Shown here piece by piece: positions 27,603 to 37,133 of a stretch of DNA of 64,000 nt. Below the pieces are notes generated by a model, which searched no databases, was not told the origin of the DNA, and saw only the letters and a program-made list of their open reading frames with translations. The translations under genes were made by a program, and so were the position numbers. The stretch's first letter is position 1. Each line of letters starts with the position of its first letter. The DNA is from Actinomadura hallensis (GTDB lineage Bacteria; Actinomycetota; Actinomycetes; Streptosporangiales; Streptosporangiaceae), in the NCBI RefSeq assembly GCF_006716765.1, contig NZ_VFPO01000001.1, positions 3,534,001 through 3,598,000 on the forward strand, written 5' to 3'.

Positions 27603-30440
27603 TCAGCCGAGGATCTTGGCGAGGAACTGGCCGGTGTAGCTCGCCTCGACCTTGGCGACGTCCTCGGGGGTGCCGGTCGCGACGACGGTGCCGCCGCGGG
27701 AACCGCCCTCGGGGCCCATGTCGATGATCCAGTCGGCGGTCTTGATCACGTCGAGGTTGTGCTCGATGACGATGACCGTGTTGCCCTTGTCGACCAGGCC
27801 GTTCAGGACTCCGAGGAGCTTGCGGATGTCCTCGAAGTGCAGGCCGGTGGTCGGCTCGTCCAGCACGTAGACGGTGCGGCCGGTGGAGCGCTTCTGCAGC
27901 TCGGACGCCAGCTTCACGCGCTGCGCCTCGCCACCGGACAGGGTGGGGGCGGGCTGGCCGAGCCGGACGTAGCCGAGGCCGACGTCGTTGAGCGTCTTCA
28001 GGTGCCGGTGGATCGCCTTGATCGGCTCGAAGAACTCCGTCGCCTGCTCGATCGGCATGTCGAGGACCTCGGCGATCGTCTTGCCCTTGTAGTGGACCTC
28101 CAGGGTCTCCCGGTTGTAGCGGGCGCCGTGGCAGACCTCGCAGGGCACGTAGACGTCCGGCAGGAAGTTCATCTCGATCTTGATCGTGCCGTCGCCGGTG
28201 CAGTTCTCGCAGCGGCCGCCCTTGACGTTGAAGGAGAACCGGCCGGGCTGGTAGCCGCGGACCTTCGCCTCGGTCGTCTGCGCGAACAGCTTGCGGATGT
28301 GGTCGAACACCCCGGTGTAGGTCGCCGGATTGGAGCGCGGGGTGCGCCCGATCGGGGACTGGTCGACGTGCACGACCTTGTCGATCTGGTCGACCCCGTT
28401 GACGCGCCTGTGCTTGCCGGGGACGACCTTCGCGCCGTTCAGCTTCTTGGCCAGCGCGTTGTAGAGGATGTCGTTCACCAGCGTCGACTTGCCCGAGCCG
28501 GACACGCCGGTCACGGCGGTGAACACGCCGAGCGGGAACGCCACGTCCACGTCGCGGAGGTTGTTCTGCTGGGCGCCCTTCACGGTGACCTCGCGGCCGC
28601 GCGTGACGGGCCGCCGGATCTGCGGGACGGCGATCTCACGGCGCCCGTCGAGGTAGGCGCCGGTGATGGAGCGCTCGCACTTCTTCAGCTCGTCGAGGGT
28701 GCCCGACACCACGATCTCGCCGCCGTGCTCGCCGGCGCGGGGGCCGATGTCGACGATCCAGTCGGCGGCGGCGATGGTGTCCTCGTCGTGCTCCACGACG
28801 ATCAGGGTGTTGCCCATGTCGCGCAGCCGCAGCAGCGTCTCCAGCAGGCGGTGGTTGTCGCGCTGGTGCAGGCCGATCGACGGCTCGTCCAGGACGTACA
28901 GGACGCCGACCAGCCCGGAGCCGATCTGCGTGGCCAGCCGGATGCGCTGCGCCTCGCCGCCCGCCAGCGTCGCGGACGCCCGGTCGAGGGTCAGGTAGTC
29001 GAGGCCGACGTCCAGCAGGAACCCGAGGCGGGCGTTGATCTCCTTCAGGACGCGCTCGGCGATGTGGCGTTCGCGGTCGTTCAGCTCCATCGACAGCAGG
29101 AACTTCGCGGCCTCGCCGATCGGCATCGCGGCGACCTCGGCGATCGACTTGCCGCCCATGGTGACGGCGAGCACGACGGGCTTGAGCCGGGCGCCCTTGC
29201 ACGTCGGGCAGGGGATCTCCCGCATGTAGCCTTCGAGCTTCTCCCGCGTGACGTCGCTCTCGGCCTCGGCGTGCCGCCGCTGGATGTAGGGGATCACGCC
29301 CTCGAACGCGGTGTAGTACGACCTCGTCCGGCCGTACCGGTTCTTGTAGCGCACGTGGACCTGGGTCTCGTGACCGTTCAGGATCGCCTTGCGCGCCTTC
29401 GCGGGGAGCTTGTCCCACGGCGTGTTGAGGTCGAAGCCCATAGCGTCGCCGAGGGCGGACAGCAGCCGGAGGAAGTAGTCGCTCACGTGCCCGTTCGACC
29501 ACGGCTGGATCGCGCCCTCGCCGAGGGTCAGCTCCCCGTCGGGGACGACGAGCTCCGGGTCGACCTCCATGCGCGTGCCGAGGCCGGTGCAGTCGGGGCA
29601 CGCGCCGTAGGGCGAGTTGAACGAGAACGACCGCGGCTCCAGCTCCTCGAACGACAGGTCGTCGTAGGGGCAGTACAGGTGCTCGGAGAACATGCGGGTG
29701 CGGTTCTCGTCGTCCTCGGGGACGTCCACGAAGTCGAGGACGATCGTGCCGCCCGCGAGGCCGAGCGCGGTCTCGATCGAGTCGGCGAGCCGCTGCCGCG
29801 CCGAGTCCTTCACCGAGAGCCGGTCGACGACCACCGCGATGTCGTGCTTCTCCTGCTTCTTCAGCTTGGGCGGGTCGTCGAGGCGGACCATCCGCCCGTC
29901 CACGATCGCCCGCGAGTAGCCCTTGGCCTGCAGCTCGCGGAACAGCTCCAGGTACTCGCCCTTGCGCCCGCGGACGACGGGCGCGAGCACCTGGAACCGG
30001 GTGCCCTGCTCCAGCTCCAGCACCCGGTCGACGATCTGCTGCGGCGCCTGGCGGCTGATCGGCCGCCCGCACTCGGGGCAGTGCGGGTGCCCGATCCGGG
30101 CGTACAGCAGCCGCAGGTAGTCGTACACCTCGGTGATGGTCCCGACCGTCGACCGCGGGTTCTTGCTGGTCGACTTCTGGTCGATCGACACCGCGGGGGA
30201 CAGCCCCTCGATGAAGTCGACGTCGGGCTTGTCCATCTGGCCGAGGAACTGGCGGGCGTACGCCGACAGCGACTCCACGTACCGCCGCTGGCCCTCCGCG
30301 AAGATCGTGTCGAACGCCAGGCTGGACTTGCCCGAGCCCGACAGACCGGTGAACACGATCAGGGAGTCCCGCGGGAGGTCCAGCGAGACGTCCTTCAGGT
30401 TGTGCTCGCGTGCTCCACGCACGATGAGTCGGTCATGCAC
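27603..30440 (-). CDS. uvrA: Excinuclease ABC subunit A
   Basis: 945 residues, full length. There are two ABC ATPase modules: Walker [21 protein letters not shown] near the N terminus and [20 protein letters not shown] in the second half, each with an ABC signature ([13 protein letters not shown] and [13 protein letters not shown]). Zinc-finger cysteines are present ([35 protein letters not shown]). It is the damage sensor that loads UvrB. ATG 30440 has GGAAGAA upstream. The 346-bp upstream region holds a LexA-like box and three 22-bp repeats. Confidence 0.98.
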   Translation of the reverse strand: MHDRLIVRGAREHNLKDVSLDLPRDSLIVFTGLSGSGKSSLAFDTIFAEGQRRYVESLSAYARQFLGQMDKPDVDFIEGLSPAVSIDQKSTSKNPRSTVGTITEVYDYLRLLYARIGHPHCPECGRPISRQAPQQIVDRVLELEQGTRFQVLAPVVRGRKGEYLELFRELQAKGYSRAIVDGRMVRLDDPPKLKKQEKHDIAVVVDRLSVKDSARQRLADSIETALGLAGGTIVLDFVDVPEDDENRTRMFSEHLYCPYDDLSFEELEPRSFSFNSPYGACPDCTGLGTRMEVDPELVVPDGELTLGEGAIQPWSNGHVSDYFLRLLSALGDAMGFDLNTPWDKLPAKARKAILNGHETQVHVRYKNRYGRTRSYYTAFEGVIPYIQRRHAEAESDVTREKLEGYMREIPCPTCKGARLKPVVLAVTMGGKSIAEVAAMPIGEAAKFLLSMELNDRERHIAERVLKEINARLGFLLDVGLDYLTLDRASATLAGGEAQRIRLATQIGSGLVGVLYVLDEPSIGLHQRDNHRLLETLLRLRDMGNTLIVVEHDEDTIAAADWIVDIGPRAGEHGGEIVVSGTLDELKKCERSITGAYLDGRREIAVPQIRRPVTRGREVTVKGAQQNNLRDVDVAFPLGVFTAVTGVSGSGKSTLVNDILYNALAKKLNGAKVVPGKHRRVNGVDQIDKVVHVDQSPIGRTPRSNPATYTGVFDHIRKLFAQTTEAKVRGYQPGRFSFNVKGGRCENCTGDGTIKIEMNFLPDVYVPCEVCHGARYNRETLEVHYKGKTIAEVLDMPIEQATEFFEPIKAIHRHLKTLNDVGLGYVRLGQPAPTLSGGEAQRVKLASELQKRSTGRTVYVLDEPTTGLHFEDIRKLLGVLNGLVDKGNTVIVIEHNLDVIKTADWIIDMGPEGGSRGGTVVATGTPEDVAKVEASYTGQFLAKILG

Positions 30441-30608
30441 GGCGTTCTTCCGGTTCCTCTTCTGGGGCGGCCGCCGGGACGGACGGGCCGGATCTCAAGG
30501 CTAGCCAGGGGGTGCGACAGACTCCCCCAAAATGTCAACGGCGGCGGCCACCGCCGCATTTCATGGCGCGCCCGCCCGTCCCCGCCGGCCCGGGCGGCAC
30601 CCACGTAC

Positions 30609-30622
30609 CGTACACGTGTTCG
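30609..30622 (-). promoter_or_regulatory. LexA-like SOS box upstream of uvrA
   Basis: On the uvrA strand CGAACACGTGTACG matches the actinobacterial SOS consensus CGAAC-N4-GTTCG at nine of ten defined positions. It overlaps a TANNNT-type TACGGT. uvrA is a known SOS gene in many bacteria. The weakness is distance, about 170 bp before the start codon, and the lack of a -35 element. Confidence 0.45.
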
Positions 30623-30652
30623 AACACCCCCCGCCACCGGAACACCCTCGGC

Positions 30653-30718
30653 GGTCGCGACGTCCCTGGTCGCCGGTCACGATATCCCTGGTCAGGGGTC
30701 ACGAACGCCCTGGTCGTG
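30653..30718. repeat. Three tandem 22-bp repeats upstream of uvrA
   Basis: Three units of exactly 22 bp (from 30653, 30675 and 30697) share GGTCRCGA followed by CCCTGGTC. Two helical turns per unit would place bound protein on one face of the DNA. They lie 213-278 bp upstream of uvrA and about 70 bp beyond the end of the MBL gene. The remaining parts of 30441-30786 hold no gene that I can support. Confidence 0.6.
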
Positions 30719-30786
30719 CCGCCCGCACGGCCGCCGGTGCGTCCACGCGGCGCCGCGGCGGGCGGGGGGTCACTCGCCGTCCGGGG

Positions 30787-31587
30787 TCACTCGTCGTCCA
30801 GGGCGTGGGCCAGGTAGCGGTCGGCGGAGCGGCGGACGGCGTTCTTGCCGTCGGTGTAGACGATCTTCCTCCACCAGGCGCCGTAGACCCGGTCGAAGTC
30901 GTAGGGCTCCAGGAGGCGCAGTGCGCGGCGGATCGTGCGGGGGCGCTCCGGGATGAGGTTGGGGTAGCTGTACATGAAGCTCACCCAGTCGCGGTCGTTG
31001 ACGACCATCAGGATGTCGCCGGAGAACAGCGCGCGGGCGTCCCGCCAGTGCAGGACCTGGCCGCCCTCGAAGTGGACGCCCGCGTTGACGAGCGTCAGGC
31101 CGTCGCCCAGTTCGTGCGTGTCGCCGGACCAGAACACCACCGCGTCGTCCGGGCGGGCCACCCACCGCCGGTCGGCCTCGTGGACGTAGACGGGGGCGTC
31201 GAAGGCGTGCGCCCACTCGATCATGGAGCCGTAGAAGTGCGGGTGGCTGATCGCGATCGCGGAGACCCCGCCCAGCTCCGTGACGCGGCGGACCAGGTCG
31301 TCGTCGATGAAGGGGATCATGTCCCACAGGACGTTGCCGGACGGGGTGCGCAGCAGCAGGGCCCGCTGCCCGATGGCGACGGACGGCTCGGCGCCGATCC
31401 CGACGACGTCCGGGCCCTCCTCCTCGACCCGGCCGCGGCGGCCGCCGCGGAGCTCCTCCAGCGTCGTCCACCTCTGGCCGTCCCAGCCGACGTACTGGCG
31501 CTCGTCCTCGCAGATCGGGCAGTCGGGGCGCGGCGCGCCGTACTGGACGCCGCAGGTCGCGCAGATAGGAAGTCCCACCCTCGCCAT
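30787..31587 (-). CDS. MBL-fold protein with N-terminal zinc ribbon
   Basis: 266 residues. The N terminus is a rubredoxin-like ribbon, CATCGVQYGAPRPDCPIC, followed by an MBL-fold domain. The metal site is altered: the usual HxHxDH appears as SHPHFYGSM, keeping the first two histidines but lacking the Asp-His. The later NAGVHFEGG and FSGDILM elements remain. The conserved C-terminal half has MYSYPNLIPERPRTIRRAL. It could be a single-metal hydrolase or a non-catalytic member. It is next to uvrA, transcribed in the same direction and probably with its own promoter. Confidence 0.8.
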   Translation of the reverse strand: MARVGLPICATCGVQYGAPRPDCPICEDERQYVGWDGQRWTTLEELRGGRRGRVEEEGPDVVGIGAEPSVAIGQRALLLRTPSGNVLWDMIPFIDDDLVRRVTELGGVSAIAISHPHFYGSMIEWAHAFDAPVYVHEADRRWVARPDDAVVFWSGDTHELGDGLTLVNAGVHFEGGQVLHWRDARALFSGDILMVVNDRDWVSFMYSYPNLIPERPRTIRRALRLLEPYDFDRVYGAWWRKIVYTDGKNAVRRSADRYLAHALDDE

Positions 31588-31662
31588 TCTGCGGCATGAC
31601 CGGGCGGCGCGACCGGGCGGCCCGGCGCCGCCCGCTTCCCCTGGGATCTCTGGGCGGGACGC

Positions 31663-32385
31663 TCAGTCGGTGTCGTGCCCGGCGAGGCGGTGCAGTGCGT
31701 CGACCGAGCGGACGACGATGGCGTTGCGGGCGACGGTCAGGCCGCCGCGGACCGGGTCGGCGGCGAGGATCTGCGCGACCTTGCGGCGGCCCATGCCCGC
31801 CCAGCGCCCGAGGTCCTGCTGGGTGACGGGGATCCGGACCTGGACGGCGCCGTCCCCGGCGGCCTCGCCCGGCGCCTCGGCGGCGCCGTCCGGGCCCTCC
31901 CGCTTGACGGGCGAGCCGAAGCGCGCCACCAGGCGCAGCAGCCGGCTCGCGAGGCGGCGTTCGGGGTCGTCGGGGTAGTGGGCGACGCGCAGCTCGTTGG
32001 CGTCGCGCAGCCGCTCGGCGAGGACCGCGGCCACGGCCCACGCGGAACCGGGGTGGTCGTCCAGGATGCCGCGGAACTGCGCGGCGGGCAGCACGAGCGC
32101 CTCCACTCGGGTCAGGGCCTCGACGTTGGCGTGCCGGACGCCGCCGTCCACCGCCTCCAGTTCCCCGGCGAGGTCGCCCGGTCCGAGGACGTCGAGGATG
32201 GCGGTGTCGCCCTCCCGGTCGACCCACACCTTCACCGCGCCGGTCCGCAGGACGAAGACCTGGGACGCGCGGGTGTGCTCGCGCATCAGGAAGGCGCCCT
32301 GCCTGATCACCACCGGCGCGCCGGCCCGGCGCAGCGCCTCGCGGACGCGCTCGGGCAGCGCGTCCCAGAAGGGGGTGGTCTCCAT
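31663..32385 (-). CDS. Crp/Fnr-family transcriptional regulator
   Basis: 240 residues. A cyclic-nucleotide-binding beta-roll (about 5-125) has the phosphate-binding cassette residues in place: Glu75 in GDLAGELEAVDGG and Arg84 in VRHANVEAL. The C-terminal winged helix (about 187-215) reads VTQQDLGRWAGMGRRKVAQI, a divergent form of the usual Crp recognition helix. An Ala/Gly/Glu insertion (about 163-182) separates the two. ATG 32385 follows GGAGGAGG. It lies directly downstream of the giant Crp-NB-ARC-TPR gene on the same strand and may share its transcript. Confidence 0.9.
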   Translation of the reverse strand: METTPFWDALPERVREALRRAGAPVVIRQGAFLMREHTRASQVFVLRTGAVKVWVDREGDTAILDVLGPGDLAGELEAVDGGVRHANVEALTRVEALVLPAAQFRGILDDHPGSAWAVAAVLAERLRDANELRVAHYPDDPERRLASRLLRLVARFGSPVKREGPDGAAEAPGEAAGDGAVQVRIPVTQQDLGRWAGMGRRKVAQILAADPVRGGLTVARNAIVVRSVDALHRLAGHDTD

Positions 32386-32502
32386 CTCGCCTCCTCCGCC
32401 GGATCCGGGCACGGGCGCCTCCGCTCGTGTTCCGGAGCCCCACCGGTTCCGGGCCGCGCGTTCCAGTGAACGCGGCGCCGCCTCGATGGACTAGGTCGTT
32501 CG

Positions 32503-35500
32503 TCACACGCCGGGGCTGTTCGTCACACTGTCGAGGGATCTGTCGGGTTCGAGCCAGTTGTCCAGGGCGCGGACGCGCCGGACGCAGTCGGCCGCCGCGG
32601 TCTCGTCGCCCAGCGCGAGGTGGGAGTCGCGCAGCAGCTCCAGGGCGCGCCGCATCCCGCGCTGGTCGTCGAGGTCGCGGCGGACGCCGATCTCGGCGTT
32701 GAAGTGCTCCACCGCGCGGGAGTGCTTGCCGAGCAGCTGGGAGGCCCGGGCCATGTAGTGCAGCGCGGACGCCTGCGCCCGGGTGTCGCCGAGCTCGGCG
32801 GTGAGCTCGTGGGCGCGGCGGCCGGTGTCGAGGGCCTCGTCGGCGCGGCCGAGGTCGAGGTGGATGCCGGCGAGGTGGACCAGGGCGGTGCCCTCGCCGT
32901 GCCGGTCGCCGACCTCGCCGAGGAACCGCAGCGCCTCCAGCTCGCGTTCGAGGGCCTCCTCGGGGCGGCCCGCGCGGCGCAGCACGGCGGCGAGGGTGTC
33001 CATGCCGACGCCGAGCCCGTGCCAGTCGCCGCCCGAGCTGCGGATCTCCAGCGCCTGCCGGGCGGCGCGCTCGGCGTCCTCGGGCAGCCCGAGCCAGGAG
33101 TAGGTGCGGGCCAGGCTGCCGAGCGTCCCGGCCATGCCGCCCTGCGCGCCGAGCTGGTGCCACAGGTCGAGCGCCTCCAGGCCGAGGACGAACGCCTCCT
33201 GGTGGCGGCCGAGGCGCCGCATGACCACCGAGAGGTGTTCGAGGTCGTGGGCCTCGCCGTGCTGGTCGCCGATCTCCCGGCGGATCTCCAGGGCGCGGAG
33301 GAGGTGCTCGCGCGCCTCCCGGTACCGCCCGAGCCGCCAGTGCACGATCCCGATCTGCGCGAGCGTCTCGGCCTCACCGTGGCGGTCGCTGGTGTCGCGG
33401 TTCAGGCGCAGCGCCTGCCCGCAGTAGGTGAACGCCTCGGCGAACCTGGTGGCGTCGCACGACAGCCGGGCCAGTGTGGTGAGCGTGCGCGCCTCCCCGT
33501 GGCGCGCTCCCAGGGAGCGGTAGGTGGCCAGGGCCTGCTCGGCGTCCTGCCGCGCCATGTCGCGAAGGCCGAGCGTGGCGTGCATGCGCGCCAGTTCCGT
33601 GAGCGCCTGGGCGGCGCCGTGCATGTCGGCGAGTTCTTGCCGGATGTAGAGGGCCTCCAAGGCATGCGACACCGCCTCGTGGGCGTTGCCCTGGCGGCGA
33701 TGGACCTGGGCGATGGTGAGGAGGGTCTCGGCCACTCCCGGCAGGTCGCCGATGCGCCGCCATATGCCGAGGGCCTGGGCGGCGTGTTCCAGCGCCTTCT
33801 CGTACCCGGCGAGTCCCAGGTACGCGCGCGCGAGGGTGTCGTGTCCCTTGGCGACCCCTCCCTCGCTCCTGGGGTCGTCGATCTCCTCGTGGATCTGCAG
33901 GGACAGCCGGGCCTGCTCGATCGCCGTGAGGTACCGGCCCAGCCCCACGTGGACGTCCGCCAGGGTGGCGAGGGTGACGGCCTCCCCGTACCGGTCGCGC
34001 GGGTCGACGGCCCGGAAGCCGCGCCGCGCGTCCTCCCCGTAGCCGATGGCCTGGACGGAGTCGCCCAGCTCGAAGTGCGCCATCGCCAGGTTGTGGAGCA
34101 TGACGGCCGCCGCCGCCCAGTCCTCCTCGGTGCGGGCGGCGTGCAGCCCCGCCTGGTGGACGGCGATGTTGTCCTCGCTGTAGCGGCGGAACTCCTGGAA
34201 GTCGAAGAGCGCGTCGGCGAGCTCCCAGCACGTCCGGTGCAGCCCGAGGCGGGCCGCCTGGTGGACGGCGGCGACGAGGTTGCGGCGCTCCGACTCGAAC
34301 CAGGCGAGCGCCTCGCCGCGCTCCGGCGCGACGGGCCCGGCCGGGACGCGTTCCGCCTGGGCGCGCCCGGCCGCCGGGCGTCCCTTCGCGGCGTCCCCGG
34401 GCGGCGCGCCGGCGCCGTACGTGGTGGGGCGGGGACGCGCCGCGAGCGCCGACCCGGCGTCGCGGGCGTCGGCGAGGTAGCGGGCCAGCAGCCGCTGCTG
34501 CGCCGCCAGCTGCTCGGCGTCGGAGTCCTCCCGCAGCCCCTGCTGCCGGGCGAAGTCGCGCAGCAGGTCGTGCATGCGGTAGCGGTCCGGCCCGACGTCC
34601 TGCACCAGGGACGCCTGCCGCAGGCCCTCCAGGCGCTCGCGCGCCTCCCCGGCGGTGACGTTCTGCAGGGCGGCGAGCGCGGTGGGCGTGAAGTCGGGGC
34701 CCGCGACGAGCCCGAGCATGCGGAAGGCGTCCCGCTGCTCGCGGCGCAGGCTGCGGTAGGCGACGTCGAACGTCGGGCTCATGACCGCCTGCAGCCCGGT
34801 CCCGGACCCGCCGTGCGCGGCGCCCTCGCCCAGTCCCCCGCCCGTCAGGCCGGGCCTGTACGGGGTGGCGTCCTCGGTGTCGCGCGCGGTGAGCTCCCGG
34901 ACGGTCGCGGCGATGGACTCGTCCGGGTTCTCGGCCAGCCGCCCCGCCATCACGCCCAGCGCCAGCGGGAGGTGGCCGCACTCGCCCGCCAGCCGCACGA
35001 CCGCCTTGCGCTCCTCGCGGACGCGGGGGTCGCCGGGGCCGAGGACCTTGGAGATGAGGTCCACCGCCTCCTGCGTGGCCATCTCCCGCAGTTCCAGCGT
35101 CCGGATGTCGGCGCCCTCCAGCAGCGCGGGCAGCCGCCGCCGGCTCGTCACCACCACCAGCCCGGACGTGGCCGCGGCCAGCAGCGGCCGCACCTGCTCG
35201 GGCCGCGAGGCGTTGTCGAGGATCAGCAGCATCCGCCGGTCGGCCAGCATCGACCGGCACTGCGCCGCCAGCTCCGCCTCGGTGCGCGGGAGCCGGTCGC
35301 CCGGCACGCCCGCCGCGCGCAGCACCTGCCCCATCGCCTCGCCGGGCGTGACGGGGCTGCGCTCGGTGCCGCGCAGGTCGGCGAACAGGATGCCGTCCGG
35401 GAACCGGTCGACGACCCGGTGCGCCCAGTGCAGCGCCAGCGTCGTCTTGCCGACCCCCGCCATCCCCTGGATGACCACGGCGCGCGGCCACTGCGACTGG

Positions 35501-36444
35501 CTCACCAGCAGGTCCAGCTTGCCCAGGCTGACCGCGCGGCCGGCGAAGTGGGGGTTGTCGGCGGGAAGCCGGACCCGGGGCGGGCCGGCGCCGTCCGGCC
35601 GCACCGGCTCGGGCGCCGCGATCCCGGCGTCCCCGGCGGGCTCCGGCCCCCGCGGGGCCTCCTCGCCGACGGCCGGCCACTCGTCCCCCCAGGGGCTCGC
35701 GGCGCGGCGCAGCCGTTCGGGGTCCAGCACGGTCAGCGGACGCGGCCTGGCGTCGAGGATGCCCTTGGACCGCCAGAGCCGGAACCACCGCACCAGCGTC
35801 TCGCGGGAGATGCCCGCCCAGTTCGCCAGCTCCGCCTGGCTGAGCTTCAGCGGGATCCGCGTGCCCCCACCGGGGGCGGGCTCGCCGAACCGGTGGGCCA
35901 GCTCCAGCAGGTGGTAGGCCAGCCGCTGCGGATGGTCGGCGGCGCGGACCGCGTGCCGCCGCCCGCCGTAGGTGACGGTCTGGGAGATCGCGTGCATCAT
36001 CGCCTCGGCGACCTGCGGGCTGGCCGCCAGCAGGCTGCGGAACTTGCGGCGGTCGACGCGCAGCGCCGCGACGTGGTCGAGCGCCGCGACGGTGCCGCGC
36101 TGCGGATGCCCCCACGGGCCGAGGGCGCCGACCAGGTCCCCCGCCCCGAACAGATCGATGATCGACTCGTCGCCCTCGCTGGAGTCCACGAACTCCTTGG
36201 CGACCGCGTTGCTCGCCGCCGCCGGCGACGCCTTGAACACCACGTACACCGCCGGCGCGACCGACCCCTGGTGGCACAGCATCCCGCCGGGAGGGATGTC
36301 GGTGCGGCGCCCCATCGCGCGGAGGGCCTGCCGGTCCGAGGGCGCGAGCCGTTCCCAGAAGCTCCCCGGGCGGACGCCCATCGCGTGCTGCGGGACGTCG
36401 GCCGCGGCGTCCCCGGCGCCGGCGGCCGGTACCTCGTCGATCAA
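32503..36444 (-). CDS. Crp-type regulator fused to an NB-ARC ATPase and TPR array
   Basis: 1313 residues in an unusual order. There is a cNMP-binding-like domain (about 28-155) and a Crp winged helix (about 195-235, LSQAELANWAGISRETLVRW). An NB-ARC STAND ATPase (about 296-630) follows, with Walker A GMAGVGKTT at 327-335, Walker B LLILD at 406-410, HLPLAL at 491-496 and the MHD motif at 624-626. A long TPR array (about 770-1290) ends the protein. The cassette glutamate is replaced (Ala107 in LVGALG) while Arg116 remains, so classical cAMP binding is doubtful. TTG 36444 has GGGAGG 8 nt upstream. AfsR has a SARP domain where this has Crp. It is a likely signal-gated transcription switch; ligand and targets are unknown. 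Confidence 0.88.
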   Translation of the reverse strand: MIDEVPAAGAGDAAADVPQHAMGVRPGSFWERLAPSDRQALRAMGRRTDIPPGGMLCHQGSVAPAVYVVFKASPAAASNAVAKEFVDSSEGDESIIDLFGAGDLVGALGPWGHPQRGTVAALDHVAALRVDRRKFRSLLAASPQVAEAMMHAISQTVTYGGRRHAVRAADHPQRLAYHLLELAHRFGEPAPGGGTRIPLKLSQAELANWAGISRETLVRWFRLWRSKGILDARPRPLTVLDPERLRRAASPWGDEWPAVGEEAPRGPEPAGDAGIAAPEPVRPDGAGPPRVRLPADNPHFAGRAVSLGKLDLLVSQSQWPRAVVIQGMAGVGKTTLALHWAHRVVDRFPDGILFADLRGTERSPVTPGEAMGQVLRAAGVPGDRLPRTEAELAAQCRSMLADRRMLLILDNASRPEQVRPLLAAATSGLVVVTSRRRLPALLEGADIRTLELREMATQEAVDLISKVLGPGDPRVREERKAVVRLAGECGHLPLALGVMAGRLAENPDESIAATVRELTARDTEDATPYRPGLTGGGLGEGAAHGGSGTGLQAVMSPTFDVAYRSLRREQRDAFRMLGLVAGPDFTPTALAALQNVTAGEARERLEGLRQASLVQDVGPDRYRMHDLLRDFARQQGLREDSDAEQLAAQQRLLARYLADARDAGSALAARPRPTTYGAGAPPGDAAKGRPAAGRAQAERVPAGPVAPERGEALAWFESERRNLVAAVHQAARLGLHRTCWELADALFDFQEFRRYSEDNIAVHQAGLHAARTEEDWAAAAVMLHNLAMAHFELGDSVQAIGYGEDARRGFRAVDPRDRYGEAVTLATLADVHVGLGRYLTAIEQARLSLQIHEEIDDPRSEGGVAKGHDTLARAYLGLAGYEKALEHAAQALGIWRRIGDLPGVAETLLTIAQVHRRQGNAHEAVSHALEALYIRQELADMHGAAQALTELARMHATLGLRDMARQDAEQALATYRSLGARHGEARTLTTLARLSCDATRFAEAFTYCGQALRLNRDTSDRHGEAETLAQIGIVHWRLGRYREAREHLLRALEIRREIGDQHGEAHDLEHLSVVMRRLGRHQEAFVLGLEALDLWHQLGAQGGMAGTLGSLARTYSWLGLPEDAERAARQALEIRSSGGDWHGLGVGMDTLAAVLRRAGRPEEALERELEALRFLGEVGDRHGEGTALVHLAGIHLDLGRADEALDTGRRAHELTAELGDTRAQASALHYMARASQLLGKHSRAVEHFNAEIGVRRDLDDQRGMRRALELLRDSHLALGDETAAADCVRRVRALDNWLEPDRSLDSVTNSPGV

Positions 36445-36448
36445 CCGG

Positions 36449-36949
36449 TCAGCCTCCCGCCATCGCGGCGGCCAGCGTCCAGAACAGGAACAGCACCGAG
36501 GTCGCCGCCGCCCACGCGACCGCCTGCCAGGCCAGCTCGCCGCAGCGGTGCGCCGCCGACAGCAGCCGCCGCAGCTCCACGTCGCGGACCCGGTCGTCCA
36601 GCGCGACCGCCGAGGCGAAGGGGGTCCAGGGCACGCCGGGGTCGATGGGCGCGCCGGTCCGGCCGCGGACCTCCGCCAGCACCGCGACCAGCGTCCGGCG
36701 CGACCGGGCCGCGTAGCCGGCCGAGATCGCGAACGATCCGGCGAGCACGGGCAGCAGCGCCAGCGCGGGGAGGCCGGGCGCGCCGGCCGCCAGCCGGGTC
36801 ACGGTCCCGACCAGGACGAGGGCCAGGAACACCGCGGCGATGGCGAAGTCCCGGCCGCACAGCCGGACCAGCGTGCAGGCGTGCCCGAGGAGGTCCTCCG
36901 GCGTCTCCCTGTCCGGTCCGGAACGGTACGCGGTCACCAACTCCTTCAC
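36449..36949 (-). CDS. Small membrane protein coupled to the Crp-NB-ARC-TPR gene
   Basis: About 166 residues if the GTG at 36949 is used; a TTG at 36985 would add 12. Three hydrophobic segments are visible: FAIAAVFLALVLVGTVTRLA, LPALALLPVLAGSFAISAGY and LAWQAVAWAAATSVLFLFWT near the C terminus. A soluble stretch with RRTLVAVLAEVRGRTGAPID separates the second and third. I recognise no family. Its stop lies only 4 nt before the TTG start of the fusion gene, so the two are almost certainly translated together. It may anchor the fusion protein or sense for it. Confidence 0.65.
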   Translation of the reverse strand: MKELVTAYRSGPDRETPEDLLGHACTLVRLCGRDFAIAAVFLALVLVGTVTRLAAGAPGLPALALLPVLAGSFAISAGYAARSRRTLVAVLAEVRGRTGAPIDPGVPWTPFASAVALDDRVRDVELRRLLSAAHRCGELAWQAVAWAAATSVLFLFWTLAAAMAGG

Positions 36950-37133
36950 CGTCCTCCCGCTCCGATTCCGATCTTCCAAGGCCAATCATGCGCTGGCAAT
37001 ACGGAGATTTCCGTCCGCGAGCGCACGGTTCGGCTGCGTCTGGTGACGCATTCGCGCCGGGGTGCGGAGGACGGCGGCCGATCCGGCCGCCCATGAGGGA
37101 AGATGGGTCTTCGCACCACCAACGGGAGGACGC

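Noticed and set aside
30616..30627. Perfect palindrome GTGTTCGAACAC as the LexA site for uvrA
   Set aside because: The SOS consensus needs CGAAC-N4-GTTCG; this palindrome has the half-sites in the opposite order. The overlapping CGAACACGTGTACG is the better candidate.
27372..30956. Plus-strand open frame of 1194 codons opposite uvrA
   Set aside because: Shadow of uvrA; it has no domain and no ribosome binding site.
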